A stretch of DNA of 45,615 nucleotides, taken from contig NZ_BMLQ01000012.1 in assembly GCF_014645315.1 (NCBI RefSeq), positions 1 to 45,615 of the forward strand. The letters run 5' to 3'. The notes below the pieces were generated by a model. It made no database searches, had not been told where the DNA came from, and worked only from the letters and a program-made list of their open reading frames with translations. Below are positions 8,520 through 17,641 of this stretch, piece by piece. How positions within the stretch are numbered: position 1 is the first letter of the stretch; each line of letters starts with the position of its first letter. Source of the stretch: Citricoccus zhacaiensis (lineage in GTDB: Bacteria > Actinomycetota > Actinomycetes > Actinomycetales > Micrococcaceae). The translations under genes were made by a program, and so were the position numbers.

Positions 8520-9134
8520 ATGAAGACCCAGCGCACCGAGTTCGATCCGGCCACCCTCGGCGACCGCGAGACCACCCTGCTGGTGAAGTCGATCCTCATC
8601 CCGCGGCCCATCGCCTGGGTGGGGACGGTGGACGCGCGCGGAATCGCGAACCTGGCCCCGCACTCGTTCTTCACGATGGTCTCCGAGGAACCGCCGATCG
8701 TGATGTTCTCCTCGACCTCGCGCAAGGACTCCCTGAACAACGCCGAGGCCACCGGGGAGTTCACCGTCTCGCTCGTGGCCCGGCGGCAGTTCGAGGAGGC
8801 CAATCAGACCTCGGCGCGTTATGCCCCGGAGGTGAGCGAGTTCGAGGCCGCCGGGATCGAGGCCGAACCCTCGGCCGTCGTCGTACCTCCGCGGGTGGCC
8901 GGTTCGCCCGCCGTGATGGAATGCGTGCTGGAGAGCATCCTGCCGGTCGGCGGGAATTTTATGGTGCTCGGGCGGGTGGTGCACGTGGCGGTGGACACGG
9001 ACACGCTCGCCACGGATGCACGCGGCCGCACCCTGCCTCTCGCCCAGAAACTGGACCCGTTGACCCGCCTGGGCCGGAACGAATGGGGCACCCTGGGCGA
9101 GGTGGTGGCCATCGACCGCCCGCAGGGCGCGTAG
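8520..9134 (+). CDS. Flavin reductase-like domain protein
   Basis: 204 residues, flavin_Reduct (PF01613-like) split-barrel. Typical motifs: the N-terminal IPRPIAWVGTVDARGIANLAPHSFFTMVSEEPPIVMF (FMN phosphate and isoalloxazine binding strand), SRKDSLNNAEATGEFTVSL, and a C-terminal LPLAQKLDPLTRLGRNEWGTLGEV region common to the DIM6/NTAB subgroup. Members bind FMN and reduce flavins or act as partner components; no oxygenase partner is adjacent, so the reaction is open. Start chosen at MKTQRTEFDP where similarity to the family begins. It stands alone: the gene upstream is divergent, and the next gene has its own leaderless-type promoter. Confidence 0.8.
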   Translation: MKTQRTEFDPATLGDRETTLLVKSILIPRPIAWVGTVDARGIANLAPHSFFTMVSEEPPIVMFSSTSRKDSLNNAEATGEFTVSLVARRQFEEANQTSARYAPEVSEFEAAGIEAEPSAVVVPPRVAGSPAVMECVLESILPVGGNFMVLGRVVHVAVDTDTLATDARGRTLPLAQKLDPLTRLGRNEWGTLGEVVAIDRPQGA

Positions 9135-9159
9135 CCCCGCGGACGTCCGGCCCGGGTGC

Positions 9160-9165
9160 TAGCTT
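9160..9165 (+). promoter_or_regulatory. TAGCTT -10 box of leaderless DUF1846 gene
   Basis: TANNNT hexamer six bases before the GTG start codon, with no ribosome binding site between: the leaderless-transcript pattern. Confidence 0.45.
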
Positions 9166-9171
9166 GACGTC

Positions 9172-10794
9172 GTGGCCTCGTCGATCTCCCCCTCCGCTCC
9201 ATCCGCCCCCGAAACCCCCGCCCGAAACTCCCTGGCGGCCTCCGCGCCCGGCGATGCGGGCCTGACCGGGGGCTCCCCGTCCCCGGCACCGAATGGCCTC
9301 CCGGGCCACCGGACAGGTTTCGACCGGGACCGCTACATCGAGCTGCAGTCCCGCCACATCGAGGAGCGGCGCCAGGAAATCGGCGGCAAGCTGTACCTGG
9401 AGATGGGCGGGAAGCTCTTCGACGACCACCACGCCTCCCGCGTGATGCCCGGCTTCACCCCGGACAACAAGATCGCCATGCTGGAGCGGATCAAGGACGA
9501 GCTCGAGATCCTCATCTGCCTCAACGCCAAGGACCTGGAACGCCAGAAGGTCCGGGCCGACCTGGGAATCCCCTATGAGGAGGACGTGCTGCGCCTGGTG
9601 GACGTGTTCCGCGAGCGCGGGTTCCTGGTGCAGCACGTGGTGCTGACCCAGCTGGAGGACTCGAACCAGGTGGCGCAGGCCTTCAGCGAGCGCCTCGAGC
9701 GGCTGGGGCTGACGGTCGCCCGGCACCGGGTGATCCCGGGCTACCCGCAGGACACCAAGCGGATCGTCTCCGAGGAGGGTTTCGGACGGAACGACTACTC
9801 CGAGACCACCCGGGACGTCGTGGTGGTCACCGCACCCGGGCCGGGCTCGGGCAAGCTCGCCACGTGCCTCTCGCAGGTGTATCACGATCATGCCCGGGGC
9901 ATCGCGTCCGGCTATGCCAAGTTCGAGACGTTCCCCATCTGGAACCTGCCCCTGGACCATCCGGTGAACCTCGCCTACGAGGCCGCCACCGCGGACCTGG
10001 ATGACATCAACCTGATCGATCCGTTCCACCTCTCCGCCTATGGCGAGCAGGTCACCAGCTACAACCGGGACGTGGAAGTCTTCCCGCTCCTGAAGGCCCT
10101 GCTGGAGAAACTCACCGGTTCCTCCCCGTACGCCTCCCCCACGGACATGGGCGTGAACCTGGCCGGCAGCTGCATCGTGGACGATGAGGTATGCCGCGAG
10201 GCCTCCCGCCAGGAGATCGTGCGCCGCTACTACAAGGCTCTGGTGGATGAACGCAGCAATGACCGCGAGGCGGACATCTCCGAGCGCGTGGCCATGGTGA
10301 TGTCCCGGGCGGGCTGCGGCACCGAGGACCGCGCCGTCGTCGCCCCCGCCCTGGCGATCGAGGAGGCCACCGACGCTCCCGGCTCCGCCATCGAACTGGC
10401 CGACGGGACCATCGTCACCGGCAAGACCTCTGGCCTGCTGGGCTGTTCGGCGGCCATGCTGCTGAACGCGCTGAAGCATCTCGCCGGGATCGAGGACAGC
10501 GTCCACCTGCTCTCCCCCGCCGCAATTGAGCCGATCCAGACCCTCAAGACCGAGCACCTGGGCTCGAGGAACCCGCGACTGCACACGGACGAGGTGCTGA
10601 TCGCCCTCTCCGTCTCCGCGGCCTCGGATCCGAACGCGCGGGCGGCGCTGGCACAGCTGCGCAACCTGACCGGCTGCGACGTCCACACCACCACCATCCT
10701 GGGCACCGTGGACGAGGACATCTTCCGCAACCTCGGCATGCTCGTCACCTCGGAGCCCCGGTTCCAGCGCAAGGCCCTGTACCGCAAGAGGTAA
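9172..10794 (+). CDS. DUF1846 domain-containing protein
   Basis: 540 residues. Apart from a ~45-residue Ser/Ala/Pro-rich N-terminus, the whole protein matches the DUF1846 family: [65 protein letters not shown], the loop [19 protein letters not shown] (P-loop-like), [23 protein letters not shown], and [11 protein letters not shown]. Structures exist for the family but the reaction is unknown; the conserved Gly-Ser-Gly-Lys loop suggests nucleotide binding. The GTG start has a TANNNT box six bases upstream and no ribosome site. It is followed by a strong hairpin, so it is transcribed alone. Confidence 0.85.
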   Translation: MASSISPSAPSAPETPARNSLAASAPGDAGLTGGSPSPAPNGLPGHRTGFDRDRYIELQSRHIEERRQEIGGKLYLEMGGKLFDDHHASRVMPGFTPDNKIAMLERIKDELEILICLNAKDLERQKVRADLGIPYEEDVLRLVDVFRERGFLVQHVVLTQLEDSNQVAQAFSERLERLGLTVARHRVIPGYPQDTKRIVSEEGFGRNDYSETTRDVVVVTAPGPGSGKLATCLSQVYHDHARGIASGYAKFETFPIWNLPLDHPVNLAYEAATADLDDINLIDPFHLSAYGEQVTSYNRDVEVFPLLKALLEKLTGSSPYASPTDMGVNLAGSCIVDDEVCREASRQEIVRRYYKALVDERSNDREADISERVAMVMSRAGCGTEDRAVVAPALAIEEATDAPGSAIELADGTIVTGKTSGLLGCSAAMLLNALKHLAGIEDSVHLLSPAAIEPIQTLKTEHLGSRNPRLHTDEVLIALSVSAASDPNARAALAQLRNLTGCDVHTTTILGTVDEDIFRNLGMLVTSEPRFQRKALYRKR

Positions 10795-10819
10795 CCCCAG
10801 GGAACCCGCATCAATTGCT

Positions 10820-10862
10820 GGATTCCACCCCGGTGCAGCCGGCCGGCACCGGGGTGGAATCC
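10820..10862 (+). terminator. 17-bp stem hairpin
   Basis: GGATTCCACCCCGGTGC and its exact complement GCACCGGGGTGGAATCC, nine-base loop. Lies 25 bases after the DUF1846 stop and ahead of purB. No U-tract follows, but stem length makes termination likely. Confidence 0.75.
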
Positions 10863-10927
10863 CGCACCTGATGTCTCTCCCGTGTACAGAACCCGGCGTA
10901 CAAGCCAGGGATGGAAGAATGACAGCC

Positions 10928-12400
10928 ATGCCTGAGTCCTCCACGCCGCAGCCGTCCGCCTCGCCCGCCGCCTCGCCGGCCTCCCCCAACACCGAGGGCC
11001 CGACGCCGGCCCGCCAGTCCCTCGCCGACGCCGGCATCCCGCTGGGCCCGCTGGATGGTCGGTACCGCTCGGCCGTCGCCCCGCTGACCGAGCATCTGTC
11101 CGAGGCCGCCTTGAACCGCAATCGCCTGCATGTGGAGGTGGAGTGGTTCATCCACCTGGCGCACCACGAGGTGCTGCCCGGCCTGCACCCGCTGACTGAG
11201 GACCAGGAGAAGGGACTCCGCGCCATCGTCACCGACTTCGGCGCCGAGGGCGTGGCCGAGCTGGCAGCCATCGAGAAGGAGACGGTCCACGACGTCAAGG
11301 CCGTGGAGTACTACATTGGCCGCCGGCTGCCCGCCCTGCAGCTGGAACGCCTCACCCCGCTAGTGCACTTCGCCTGCACCTCCGAGGACATCAACAACCT
11401 GTCCTACGCCGTCGGCGTGCGGGACGCGATCAGCGAGGTATGGCTCCCGGCCGCGCGGGCCGCCGTCGGGACCCTGCGGGACATGGCCGAGACCGCGGCG
11501 GCGACCCCCATGCTCTCCCGCACCCACGGCCAGCCGGCCACGCCCACCACGCTGGGCAAGGAGATGGCGGTGTTCGTGCACCGCTTGGACCGCCAGCTGA
11601 AGCGCATCGAACAGCAGGAGTACCTGGGCAAGATCAACGGCGCCACCGGAACGTACGCTGCGCACCTGTCCGCCGTCCCTGGGGCCAACTGGCCGAAGGT
11701 GGCCCGCACCTTCGTCGAGCACCTCGGCCTGACCTGGAACCCGCTGACCACGCAGATCGAGTCGCATGACTGGCAGGCTGAGCTGTACGCGGACATCGCA
11801 CGCTTCAACCGCATCCTGCACGGTTTCTGCGTGGACGTGTGGAGCTACATCTCGATCGGCTACTTCGCGCAGATCCCGGTGGCCGGTGCCACGGGCTCCT
11901 CGACCATGCCCCACAAGGTCAACCCGATCCGCTTCGAGAACGCCGAGTCCAATCTCGAGCTCTCCAACGCGCTGCTGGACTCCCTCAGCGCCACGCTCGT
12001 GGAGTCCCGCTGGCAGCGCGACCTGACCGATTCGACGTCCCAGCGCAACATCGGCAATGCCCTGGGCCACTCGGTGCTCGCCCTGTCCAACGTCGCCAAG
12101 GGCATGGGCCAGCTCAAGGTGGCCGACGCCGTGCTGGCCGAGGACCTGGACCACAACTGGGAGGTGCTCGGCGAGGCCGTGCAGACGGTCATGCGCGCCC
12201 AGGCGATCGCCGGCGTGGAGGGGATGGACAACCCCTATGAGCGGCTCAAGGAGCTCACCCGCGGCCACCGCGTGGACGGGGAGCGGATGCGCGAGTTCGT
12301 GCAGGGCCTGGGCCTGGAGCCCGACGCCGAGGCTCGCCTCATCGCACTCACCCCCGCCTCCTACATCGGCCTGGCCGAGGAGTTGGCTCACCTCCACTAG
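10928..12400 (+). CDS. purB: Adenylosuccinate lyase
   Basis: 490 residues. Catalyses two steps of purine synthesis: SAICAR to AICAR plus fumarate, and adenylosuccinate to AMP plus fumarate. The fumarase/aspartase superfamily signature GSSTMPHKVNPIRFENAE is at about 321-338; other hallmarks are IPLGPLDGRYR near the N-terminus, HFACTSEDINNLSYA, and SRTHGQPATPTTLGKEMA. The sequence resembles the longer PurB form (E. coli type, with LDGRY) more than the short Bacillus type. Start: two ATGs nine bases apart follow GGAAGA; the second has better spacing and is chosen. The N-terminal ~30 residues are Ser/Pro/Ala-rich. No other pur genes are adjacent. Confidence 0.95.
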   Translation: MPESSTPQPSASPAASPASPNTEGPTPARQSLADAGIPLGPLDGRYRSAVAPLTEHLSEAALNRNRLHVEVEWFIHLAHHEVLPGLHPLTEDQEKGLRAIVTDFGAEGVAELAAIEKETVHDVKAVEYYIGRRLPALQLERLTPLVHFACTSEDINNLSYAVGVRDAISEVWLPAARAAVGTLRDMAETAAATPMLSRTHGQPATPTTLGKEMAVFVHRLDRQLKRIEQQEYLGKINGATGTYAAHLSAVPGANWPKVARTFVEHLGLTWNPLTTQIESHDWQAELYADIARFNRILHGFCVDVWSYISIGYFAQIPVAGATGSSTMPHKVNPIRFENAESNLELSNALLDSLSATLVESRWQRDLTDSTSQRNIGNALGHSVLALSNVAKGMGQLKVADAVLAEDLDHNWEVLGEAVQTVMRAQAIAGVEGMDNPYERLKELTRGHRVDGERMREFVQGLGLEPDAEARLIALTPASYIGLAEELAHLH

Positions 12401-12461
12401 GGGTCAGCCCTCCTCCGAGGGTCCAGCCTCACGGGGCGATCAGAGTTCGCCGGTATCAACA

Positions 12462-12499
12462 GACCGGCCGGGGGGCCCCTCCCGGGTAGGGTGCCGGTC
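12462..12499 (+). terminator. Possible terminator after purB
   Basis: GACCGGC and GCCGGTC (seven-base stem) flank a GC-rich loop with internal GGGGCCCC-like pairing, 62 bases past the purB stop. Confidence 0.3.
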
Positions 12500-12549
12500 G
12501 ATACCTCTGGGTGATGTGCCCGGCGGTGCCGCGTCCATACCTTCACAGG

Positions 12550-13851
12550 GTGAACCTCACCAAAGACCTCATTCCTCAGACCACACGGGTGCAGCCGTCC
12601 CGGCATCACGGCCACCTCGGCGGAGCACCCCTCGCGGCCGGGCGTGACACCGGCATCGACCTGGTGCGGGCGTTCTGCGTGGTCGTCGTGGTGCTGCTGC
12701 ACGCGCTGATGGCCGGTGTCACGGTGGGCGGGGCCGGCCCCGAGTTCGTCAACGCCGCCGAGGGGACCGCATGGTTCACGCCCCTGACCTGGGCGGTCCA
12801 GGTCATGCCGCTGTTCTTCGTGGTGGGAGGCTTCACCGGATCGATCGCCTTCCGCCGTCTGCGGGAGCGGGGCGGGACATCCGTGGACTTCCTCGCGGGG
12901 CGAGTGCACCGGCTCCTGCTGCCCGCGGTGTTCACCATCGGCGCGGCCGGCCTGGGTCTGGCGATGCTCGCGGACGGGGGCGTCTCCGCCGAGTTGGTGC
13001 AGACGGCGGGGTTCCGGTTCGGCCAGCCGCTCTGGTTCCTCGGCGCCTTCCTCCTCTGCCAGGCACTGGTGCCTGCCCTGTCCGCCGCGCACGATCGTGC
13101 GCCGCTGGGCAGCGTCCTCGGCCTCACCGCGGCCGCCGTGGTCGTCGATGTGCTGCGCATCGCCACCGGCCTTGAGGGGATCGGGTTCCTCAACCTCGCG
13201 TTCGTCTGGCTCACCCTCCAGCAGCTGGGGTTCTTCCTCGCTGACGGTCGCCTGGACACCCTGGACCGCCGCACCCGGGCCATCGCCGGCCTGGGCGCAG
13301 TCGCCCTACTGGCCGGGTCCTTCCTCATGGGGTTGTTCTCGCCGGACCTCATCGAGAACCTCAATCCTCCGACGCTCGCCCTGCTCCTGGTGGGCGTGGC
13401 CCAGACTGCTCTGCTCTCCCTCGTCCGTCCCACCCTGACCCGTCTCAGTACCCGTCCCCGCATCGAGGCGGCCATTGGCTTCGTCACGGCACGCACCATG
13501 ACCATCTACCTCTGGCACATGCCCGTGCTGCTGGCCATGGCCGGTGCCACGGCACTGCTGGCCATGGACACGGGCCTTGCGCTGCCAGAGCCGTCCAGCG
13601 CCGCCTGGTGGCTCACCCGCCCGCTATGGCTGGGCACGGCCGCGGCACTCACCACTGCGGCCGCGTGGGCGCTGGCGGCCGGTGAGCAACGCCGGATGCC
13701 GCCGCCCACCACCTCCGTCTTCCGCGTGGCGCAGGCGGTGTTGGCCGGCCTCGCCGGCGTGGCACTCCTGCTCGTGGCCGGTACCACGGTGTTCACGGCC
13801 ACGGCAGCAGTCGGCCTGTTCGTGGTGGCCCTCCGCCGGATCCGGCGGTAG
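12550..13851 (+). CDS. Acyltransferase-3 family membrane protein
   Basis: 433 residues from the GTG chosen here. Integral membrane O-acyltransferase (OafA/acyltransferase-3 type): the characteristic N-terminal block GRDTGIDLVRAFCVVVVVLLHALM, then TWAVQVMPLFFVVGGFTGSIAF with the conserved FFVVGG segment, RVHRLLLPAVFTIG, and about ten further hydrophobic helices, with TARTMTIYLWHMPVLL near 320. These enzymes transfer acyl groups to sugars or lipids of the cell envelope; the acceptor here is unknown. The start is uncertain: TACCTT six bases before this GTG suggests a leaderless message, but an in-frame GTG at 12511 would add 13 residues. Monocistronic. Confidence 0.75.
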   Translation: MNLTKDLIPQTTRVQPSRHHGHLGGAPLAAGRDTGIDLVRAFCVVVVVLLHALMAGVTVGGAGPEFVNAAEGTAWFTPLTWAVQVMPLFFVVGGFTGSIAFRRLRERGGTSVDFLAGRVHRLLLPAVFTIGAAGLGLAMLADGGVSAELVQTAGFRFGQPLWFLGAFLLCQALVPALSAAHDRAPLGSVLGLTAAAVVVDVLRIATGLEGIGFLNLAFVWLTLQQLGFFLADGRLDTLDRRTRAIAGLGAVALLAGSFLMGLFSPDLIENLNPPTLALLLVGVAQTALLSLVRPTLTRLSTRPRIEAAIGFVTARTMTIYLWHMPVLLAMAGATALLAMDTGLALPEPSSAAWWLTRPLWLGTAAALTTAAAWALAAGEQRRMPPPTTSVFRVAQAVLAGLAGVALLLVAGTTVFTATAAVGLFVVALRRIRR

Positions 13852-13987
13852 AACCGGCTGGTGGATACGCCTATCCTGAGGGTCCACGGGCCCGCTGGTG
13901 TTCCGCACGCCCGTGGACCATCACTGCCAACGGCAGTCCGGGTCACAGCACCTCGTACACGGCCTCGGAGACAGCAAAGGACGGCGG

Positions 13988-14641
13988 ATGATCGCAGCCC
14001 CCGAGGCACCGGCGTACTTGGAGACGCTGCTGTTGGTCCTGGACCTCTTCGGTGTCTTCTTCTTCGCCGTCTCAGGGTCACTGCTGGCCGCCCGGCGGGG
14101 GTTCGACCTCATCGGCTCCGTGTTCCTGGCTTTCCTGGCGGGGCTCGGCGGCGGCGTGGTGCGGGACCTCATCATCAACGAGGACGTCCCCAACGCCTTC
14201 GCCAACCCTCTGTACCTCATCCCGCCGGCGCTGGCCGCGGCCCTGGTGTACTTCCGGCTGGTCACCCAGGGCCGGCTGCGCCGCACGCTGCTCGTCTTCG
14301 ATGCCGCCGGGCTCGCCCTGTTCTGCGTCACCGGCACGCGCACTGCGCTGGCAGCAGGAATCGAGCCGATCATGGCCATCCTCCTGGGCGTGGCCACCGG
14401 TGTGGTCGGCGGCCTGCTGCGGGACGTGGTGGCCAACGAGGTCCCCGAGATCTTCAACCGTCACGGCCTCTACGCCGTGCCCGCACTGTTCGGTGCGGGG
14501 CTCAGCTCGCTGCTGTGGACGCTGGATGTCTTCAATTGGCTGACCGCAGGCCTCGTGATGCTGGCCGTCTTCGCCTTCCGCCTCATCTCGTTCCGGAGGC
14601 GCTGGACGGCCCCCAATGCCGCGCACGGCTCCGGTTCCTGA
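13988..14641 (+). CDS. TRIC/UPF0126 cation-channel family protein
   Basis: 217 residues, two repeats of three membrane helices, each containing the diagnostic glycine-rich motif: GSVFLAFLAGLGGGVVRDLI (first repeat, about 50-70) and IMAILLGVATGVVGGLLRDVVANEVP (second repeat, about 130-155). Bacterial TRIC-type proteins form homotrimeric channels for monovalent cations. The ATG is preceded by AAAGGACGGCGG. An in-frame 30-residue upstream extension is Arg/His-rich with no membrane character and was rejected. Only 49 bases separate the -35 region of the metF promoter from this stop. Confidence 0.85.
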   Translation: MIAAPEAPAYLETLLLVLDLFGVFFFAVSGSLLAARRGFDLIGSVFLAFLAGLGGGVVRDLIINEDVPNAFANPLYLIPPALAAALVYFRLVTQGRLRRTLLVFDAAGLALFCVTGTRTALAAGIEPIMAILLGVATGVVGGLLRDVVANEVPEIFNRHGLYAVPALFGAGLSSLLWTLDVFNWLTAGLVMLAVFAFRLISFRRRWTAPNAAHGSGS

Positions 14642-14664
14642 TCTGTATCCACCGAGTTCCGTCC

Positions 14665-14696
14665 GTTGCCTCTATACCTATGGACATAGTTATATT
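14665..14696 (+). promoter_or_regulatory. metF promoter
   Basis: TTGCCT (14666-14671) and TTATAT (about 14690-14695), spacer 18, with the palindromic operator filling the spacer. This predicts a leader of about 135 bases before the metF start. Confidence 0.5.
14674..14693. promoter_or_regulatory. VanR-like operator of metF
   Basis: ATACCTAT-N4-ATAGTTAT, palindromic with one mismatch; outer bases extend it to a 10-2-10 arrangement. The same element lies in the ligM promoter at 22679-22698. The half-site TAGGTAT/TAGTTA resembles the box of the PadR-type repressor VanR of Corynebacterium as I recall it. No PadR gene is in this window. Confidence 0.65.
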
Positions 14697-14837
14697 AGGC
14701 TCGGCTCAACGCGGCGTGACCGGGACCACACGGACCGGTCACGCCGCGGCCAAAGCCAGCCCGGCCGACGTCGGGCCCGTCCTCCCGGAGCAACCGGACC
14801 GCACGGGCCACGGCCCCCAAACATCCGAAGGATCCGC

Positions 14838-15710
14838 ATGAGCTCCCCGAACCCCACCCCCACCGCCTCCGGCCGCCCCTCCGTCATCACCGATCCGTCC
14901 CTGGAGATGACCGGCAAGGACAAGGACATCGATGCGCTGCGCGAGGCCGCCCCGCTGATTCCGGCCGGCACCCGCATCAACGTCACGTTCCTGGGCAACG
15001 AGGATCTCGGCATGCGCGTCAAGGCCTCCACCGCCGCCAAGGAGCTGGGGTACGTCCCGGTCCCGCACATCTCCGCCCGCCGCCTGACCTCCGAGGCCGA
15101 GCTGGTGGAGTTCCTCACGGCACTGCGTGACCAGGTCGGTGCCACCCATGCCTTCGCCGTCGGCGGCGACCCCTCGGAGCCGATGGGCCCCTACGGCGCC
15201 TCCGTGGACCTGATCACCTCCGGCCTGCTCAAGGAGTACGGCTTCACGGACATCTCGATCGCCGGCTACCCCGAGGGCCACCCGGACATCTCCGACGCCC
15301 AGCTCTGGGACGCCCTCGAGCGCAAGTACGCCTCCCTGCAGGAGCAGGGCCTCAACGGCACCATCCTGACCCAGTTCGGCTTCGACGTGGACCCCGTGTT
15401 CGCCTGGATCAAGGAGGTCCGCCGCCGCGGCATCGACCTGCCCATCCGCATCGGCGTCCCCGGCCCGGCCGGCATCAAGCGACTGCTGACCTACGCCTCC
15501 CGCTTCGGCGTCGCCACCTCCGCGGGCATCGCCAAGAAGTACGGCTTCTCCATCACCAACCTCCTCGGCACCGCCGGCCCGGACAAGATGATCCAGGACC
15601 TCGACGCCGGCCTGACACCGGCCGAGGGCGACGTCAAGCTGCACTTCTACACCTTCGGCGGAACGAAGACGACCGCCGAGTGGATCAAGGACTACCAGGC
15701 GAAGCACTGA
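14838..15710 (+). CDS. metF: Methylenetetrahydrofolate reductase-family protein
   Basis: 290 residues, single TIM-barrel domain of the MTHFR family, which interconverts 5,10-methylene-THF and 5-methyl-THF with FAD. Visible family pieces: INVTFLGNED at strand 1, VPVPHISARRLTSEAEL (the PHI-ARR motif), HAFAVGGDPSEPMGPY in the flavin region, ISIAGYPEGHPD, and LTQFGFDVDPVFAW. This is the divergent branch found beside THF-dependent demethylases, not the longer biosynthetic form. Its promoter carries the same operator as the LigM-type demethylase gene 7 kb downstream, so its job is probably oxidation of 5-methyl-THF formed by aryl demethylation. ATG preceded by GAAGGATC. Followed by a hairpin shared with the convergent SDR gene. 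Confidence 0.82.
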   Translation: MSSPNPTPTASGRPSVITDPSLEMTGKDKDIDALREAAPLIPAGTRINVTFLGNEDLGMRVKASTAAKELGYVPVPHISARRLTSEAELVEFLTALRDQVGATHAFAVGGDPSEPMGPYGASVDLITSGLLKEYGFTDISIAGYPEGHPDISDAQLWDALERKYASLQEQGLNGTILTQFGFDVDPVFAWIKEVRRRGIDLPIRIGVPGPAGIKRLLTYASRFGVATSAGIAKKYGFSITNLLGTAGPDKMIQDLDAGLTPAEGDVKLHFYTFGGTKTTAEWIKDYQAKH

Positions 15711-15775
15711 CCCTGTTCACCATCGGGTGGGGGCCAGTCGGGAGCCACCCCGGCTGACCCCTGCCCCGACGCTTC

Positions 15776-15807
15776 GAGGGCGATTCCCAGTGGTGGGGGT
15801 CGCCCTC
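15776..15807. terminator. Bidirectional terminator, metF/SDR
   Basis: GAGGGCGA and TCGCCCTC, perfect eight-base stem with a 16-base loop, between two converging genes. Confidence 0.6.
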
Positions 15808-15812
15808 ACGTG

Positions 15813-16517
15813 TCAGTAGGTGGCGCGCCCGCCCGAGGCGTCATAGACGGCACCGGTGGAGAAGCTCACCTTGTCCGAGCACAGCCAGGCGATGAGCTCG
15901 GCGATCTCCGCGGCGGTACCGAACCGCTGCATCGGGGTCATCGCCTGCGAGCGCGCCAACACGGCGGGGTCCGTGGTCGCGTTCATCGGAGTCTCGATGG
16001 CGGCCGGGGCCACCGCGTTCACCAGGACGCCCGTGGGGGCGAGCTCCTTGCCGATCGACTTGGTCAAGGCGATGACCGCGGCCTTGGAGGAGGAGTAGGC
16101 GGCCATGCCGGCATTGCCCTCCTTCGCGGCGATGCTGGCCAGGTTCACGATCCGCCCCCAGCCGCGCTCGACCATGCCCGGGGCGAAGGCCCGGCACATC
16201 AGGAAGACGCCGTCCGCGTTGACGGCGAAGGTCTTGCGCCAGCCGGCCAGTTCCGTGTCCAGCACGCGCGCGTTCGGCCCGATGATGCCGGCGCTGTTCA
16301 CGAGGATGTCCACCGGGCCGGACGCGGCGGCCAGCGCCGCCACGGACTGCTCGTCGGAGACGTCCACGGAGAAGTCCGCGCCGGCAGCCAGGTCAGCGGT
16401 GAAGACCTCGACGCCGTCCTCATGCAGTCGCTGCGCGGTGGCCGCACCGATCCCGCTCGCCCCGCCGGTGACCAGGGCACGGAGTGGGGCTCTTGCCGGG
16501 GACGGCTGGGGCTGCAT
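15813..16517 (-). CDS. SDR-family oxidoreductase
   Basis: 234 residues, classical short-chain dehydrogenase/reductase: cofactor motif TGGASGIG (17-24), NSAG (74-77), catalytic Ser128, Tyr141 and Lys145 in YSSSK, and a C-terminal GGRATY end. An acidic residue ends strand 2 (TADLAAG), which favours NAD(H) over NADP(H). Substrate unknown; similar proteins are annotated as 3-oxoacyl-ACP reductases or sugar/alcohol dehydrogenases. Start at MQPQPSP is supported by AGGAGC at five-base spacing. Divergent from a LysR gene across 73 bases, so that regulator probably controls it. Confidence 0.85.
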   Translation of the reverse strand: MQPQPSPARAPLRALVTGGASGIGAATAQRLHEDGVEVFTADLAAGADFSVDVSDEQSVAALAAASGPVDILVNSAGIIGPNARVLDTELAGWRKTFAVNADGVFLMCRAFAPGMVERGWGRIVNLASIAAKEGNAGMAAYSSSKAAVIALTKSIGKELAPTGVLVNAVAPAAIETPMNATTDPAVLARSQAMTPMQRFGTAAEIAELIAWLCSDKVSFSTGAVYDASGGRATY

Positions 16518-16577
16518 GGTCGCTCCTATGGTGTAAGCCGGGTCTGGTCTAGGCGTGGCCGTGGTGTGGCCGGCGGC

Positions 16578-16583
16578 TAGGAT
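16578..16583 (+). promoter_or_regulatory. TAGGAT -10 box of leaderless lysR
   Basis: TANNNT hexamer seven bases before the GTG start, no ribosome site, within the 73-base LysR/SDR divergent region. Confidence 0.4.
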
Positions 16584-16590
16584 CGACGCT

Positions 16591-17499
16591 GTGGACACCC
16601 GGTGGCTGGAAGCCTTCATCACGGTAGCCGAAGAACTCCACTTCGGCCGTGCCGCGTCTCGGCTGCACATGGCCCACTCCCCGCTGAGCCAGGTGATCCG
16701 CAAACTGGAGCGGGAGGTCGGATCCGAGCTCTTCGAACGCAGCACGCGCTCGGTCACCATGACCAGCGCGGGCGCGGCCTTCCTGCCCTACGCCCGGGAG
16801 ACCCTGGAACGCCTCGAGTCTGGCCGGGACGCCACGTCGGTTGCCGCCGGCCAGACGGTAGGCCGCGTCCGGATCGGCTACTCGGGCGTGCTCAACCACG
16901 TCCTGCTGCCGACGTTGACCCGCCGGGTCCACGAGGAGCTACCCGGCGTGCGGCTCGAGTTGATCGGCCGGATCCTCACCCATGACGCTGAACAGCAGCT
17001 CGGGCTCGGCGCCCTGGACCTCGCCTGCGTGGGGCTGCCGATGCCCGCGAACTCGCTGAACACCCGTCTGCTGTACCGGGAGTACCTGGGCGCCGTCCTG
17101 CCCGGGACCCATCGCCTCGCGCAACAGGACGGGCCGGGGACCATCGACCTGGCGGAGCTCGCCGAAGAGCCGTTCGTGACCACCTCGATGTCCGGTGGCT
17201 CCGCCCTGCGCCAGACGCTGTTCCGCCAGTGCGCGGATGCCGGTTTCATGCCCCGCGTGGTCCAGGAGACCTCGGACCCCTACGTGGTGCTGCTCCTGGT
17301 GGCCGTCAGCGTGGGCATCACCCTGATGCCCGAGACCATCGCGCCCATGCTCCCACCCGGTTCCGTGTTCCTTCCCCTGTCCGCGCCCAGCGTGCCCCTG
17401 GAACACGGCATCGCGTGGCGGACCCGGCCGCCGTCGCCCGCGTTGCAGGCCGTGCTGGACCTGGCCGAGCAGGTCATCGCGGAGAAGGTGACGCGCTAG
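16591..17499 (+). CDS. LysR-family transcriptional regulator
   Basis: 302 residues. N-terminal winged helix-turn-helix ([46 protein letters not shown], residues 4-48) followed by a substrate-binding domain with the usual VRIGY opening and [12 protein letters not shown] start chosen because the family begins one or two residues before the WLEAF helix and a TANNNT box sits seven bases upstream. Divergent from the SDR gene, the classic LysR arrangement, and 142 bases ahead of an MHS transporter on the same strand, which it could also control. The aromatic-acid-type MetR/BenM subgroup is possible but the ligand cannot be read from the sequence. Confidence 0.88.
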   Translation: MDTRWLEAFITVAEELHFGRAASRLHMAHSPLSQVIRKLEREVGSELFERSTRSVTMTSAGAAFLPYARETLERLESGRDATSVAAGQTVGRVRIGYSGVLNHVLLPTLTRRVHEELPGVRLELIGRILTHDAEQQLGLGALDLACVGLPMPANSLNTRLLYREYLGAVLPGTHRLAQQDGPGTIDLAELAEEPFVTTSMSGGSALRQTLFRQCADAGFMPRVVQETSDPYVVLLLVAVSVGITLMPETIAPMLPPGSVFLPLSAPSVPLEHGIAWRTRPPSPALQAVLDLAEQVIAEKVTR

Positions 17500-17641
17500 C
17501 CACGCGGACGTACTATGCGGATTCTCTACACAATCCATCCCGATCTTCGTCATTCACTTATATAGTTTCCATTCCTACACTCGTGTGAAGCACATCACCT
17601 CTCGCGCTCTGCGGGGGTTCCCACGAGACAAAGGGCGGTCC

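Noticed and set aside
17511-17590. Third copy of the VanR-like operator before the MHS symporter
   Set aside because: Only ATAGTT is shared; the paired half-site at four-base spacing is missing.
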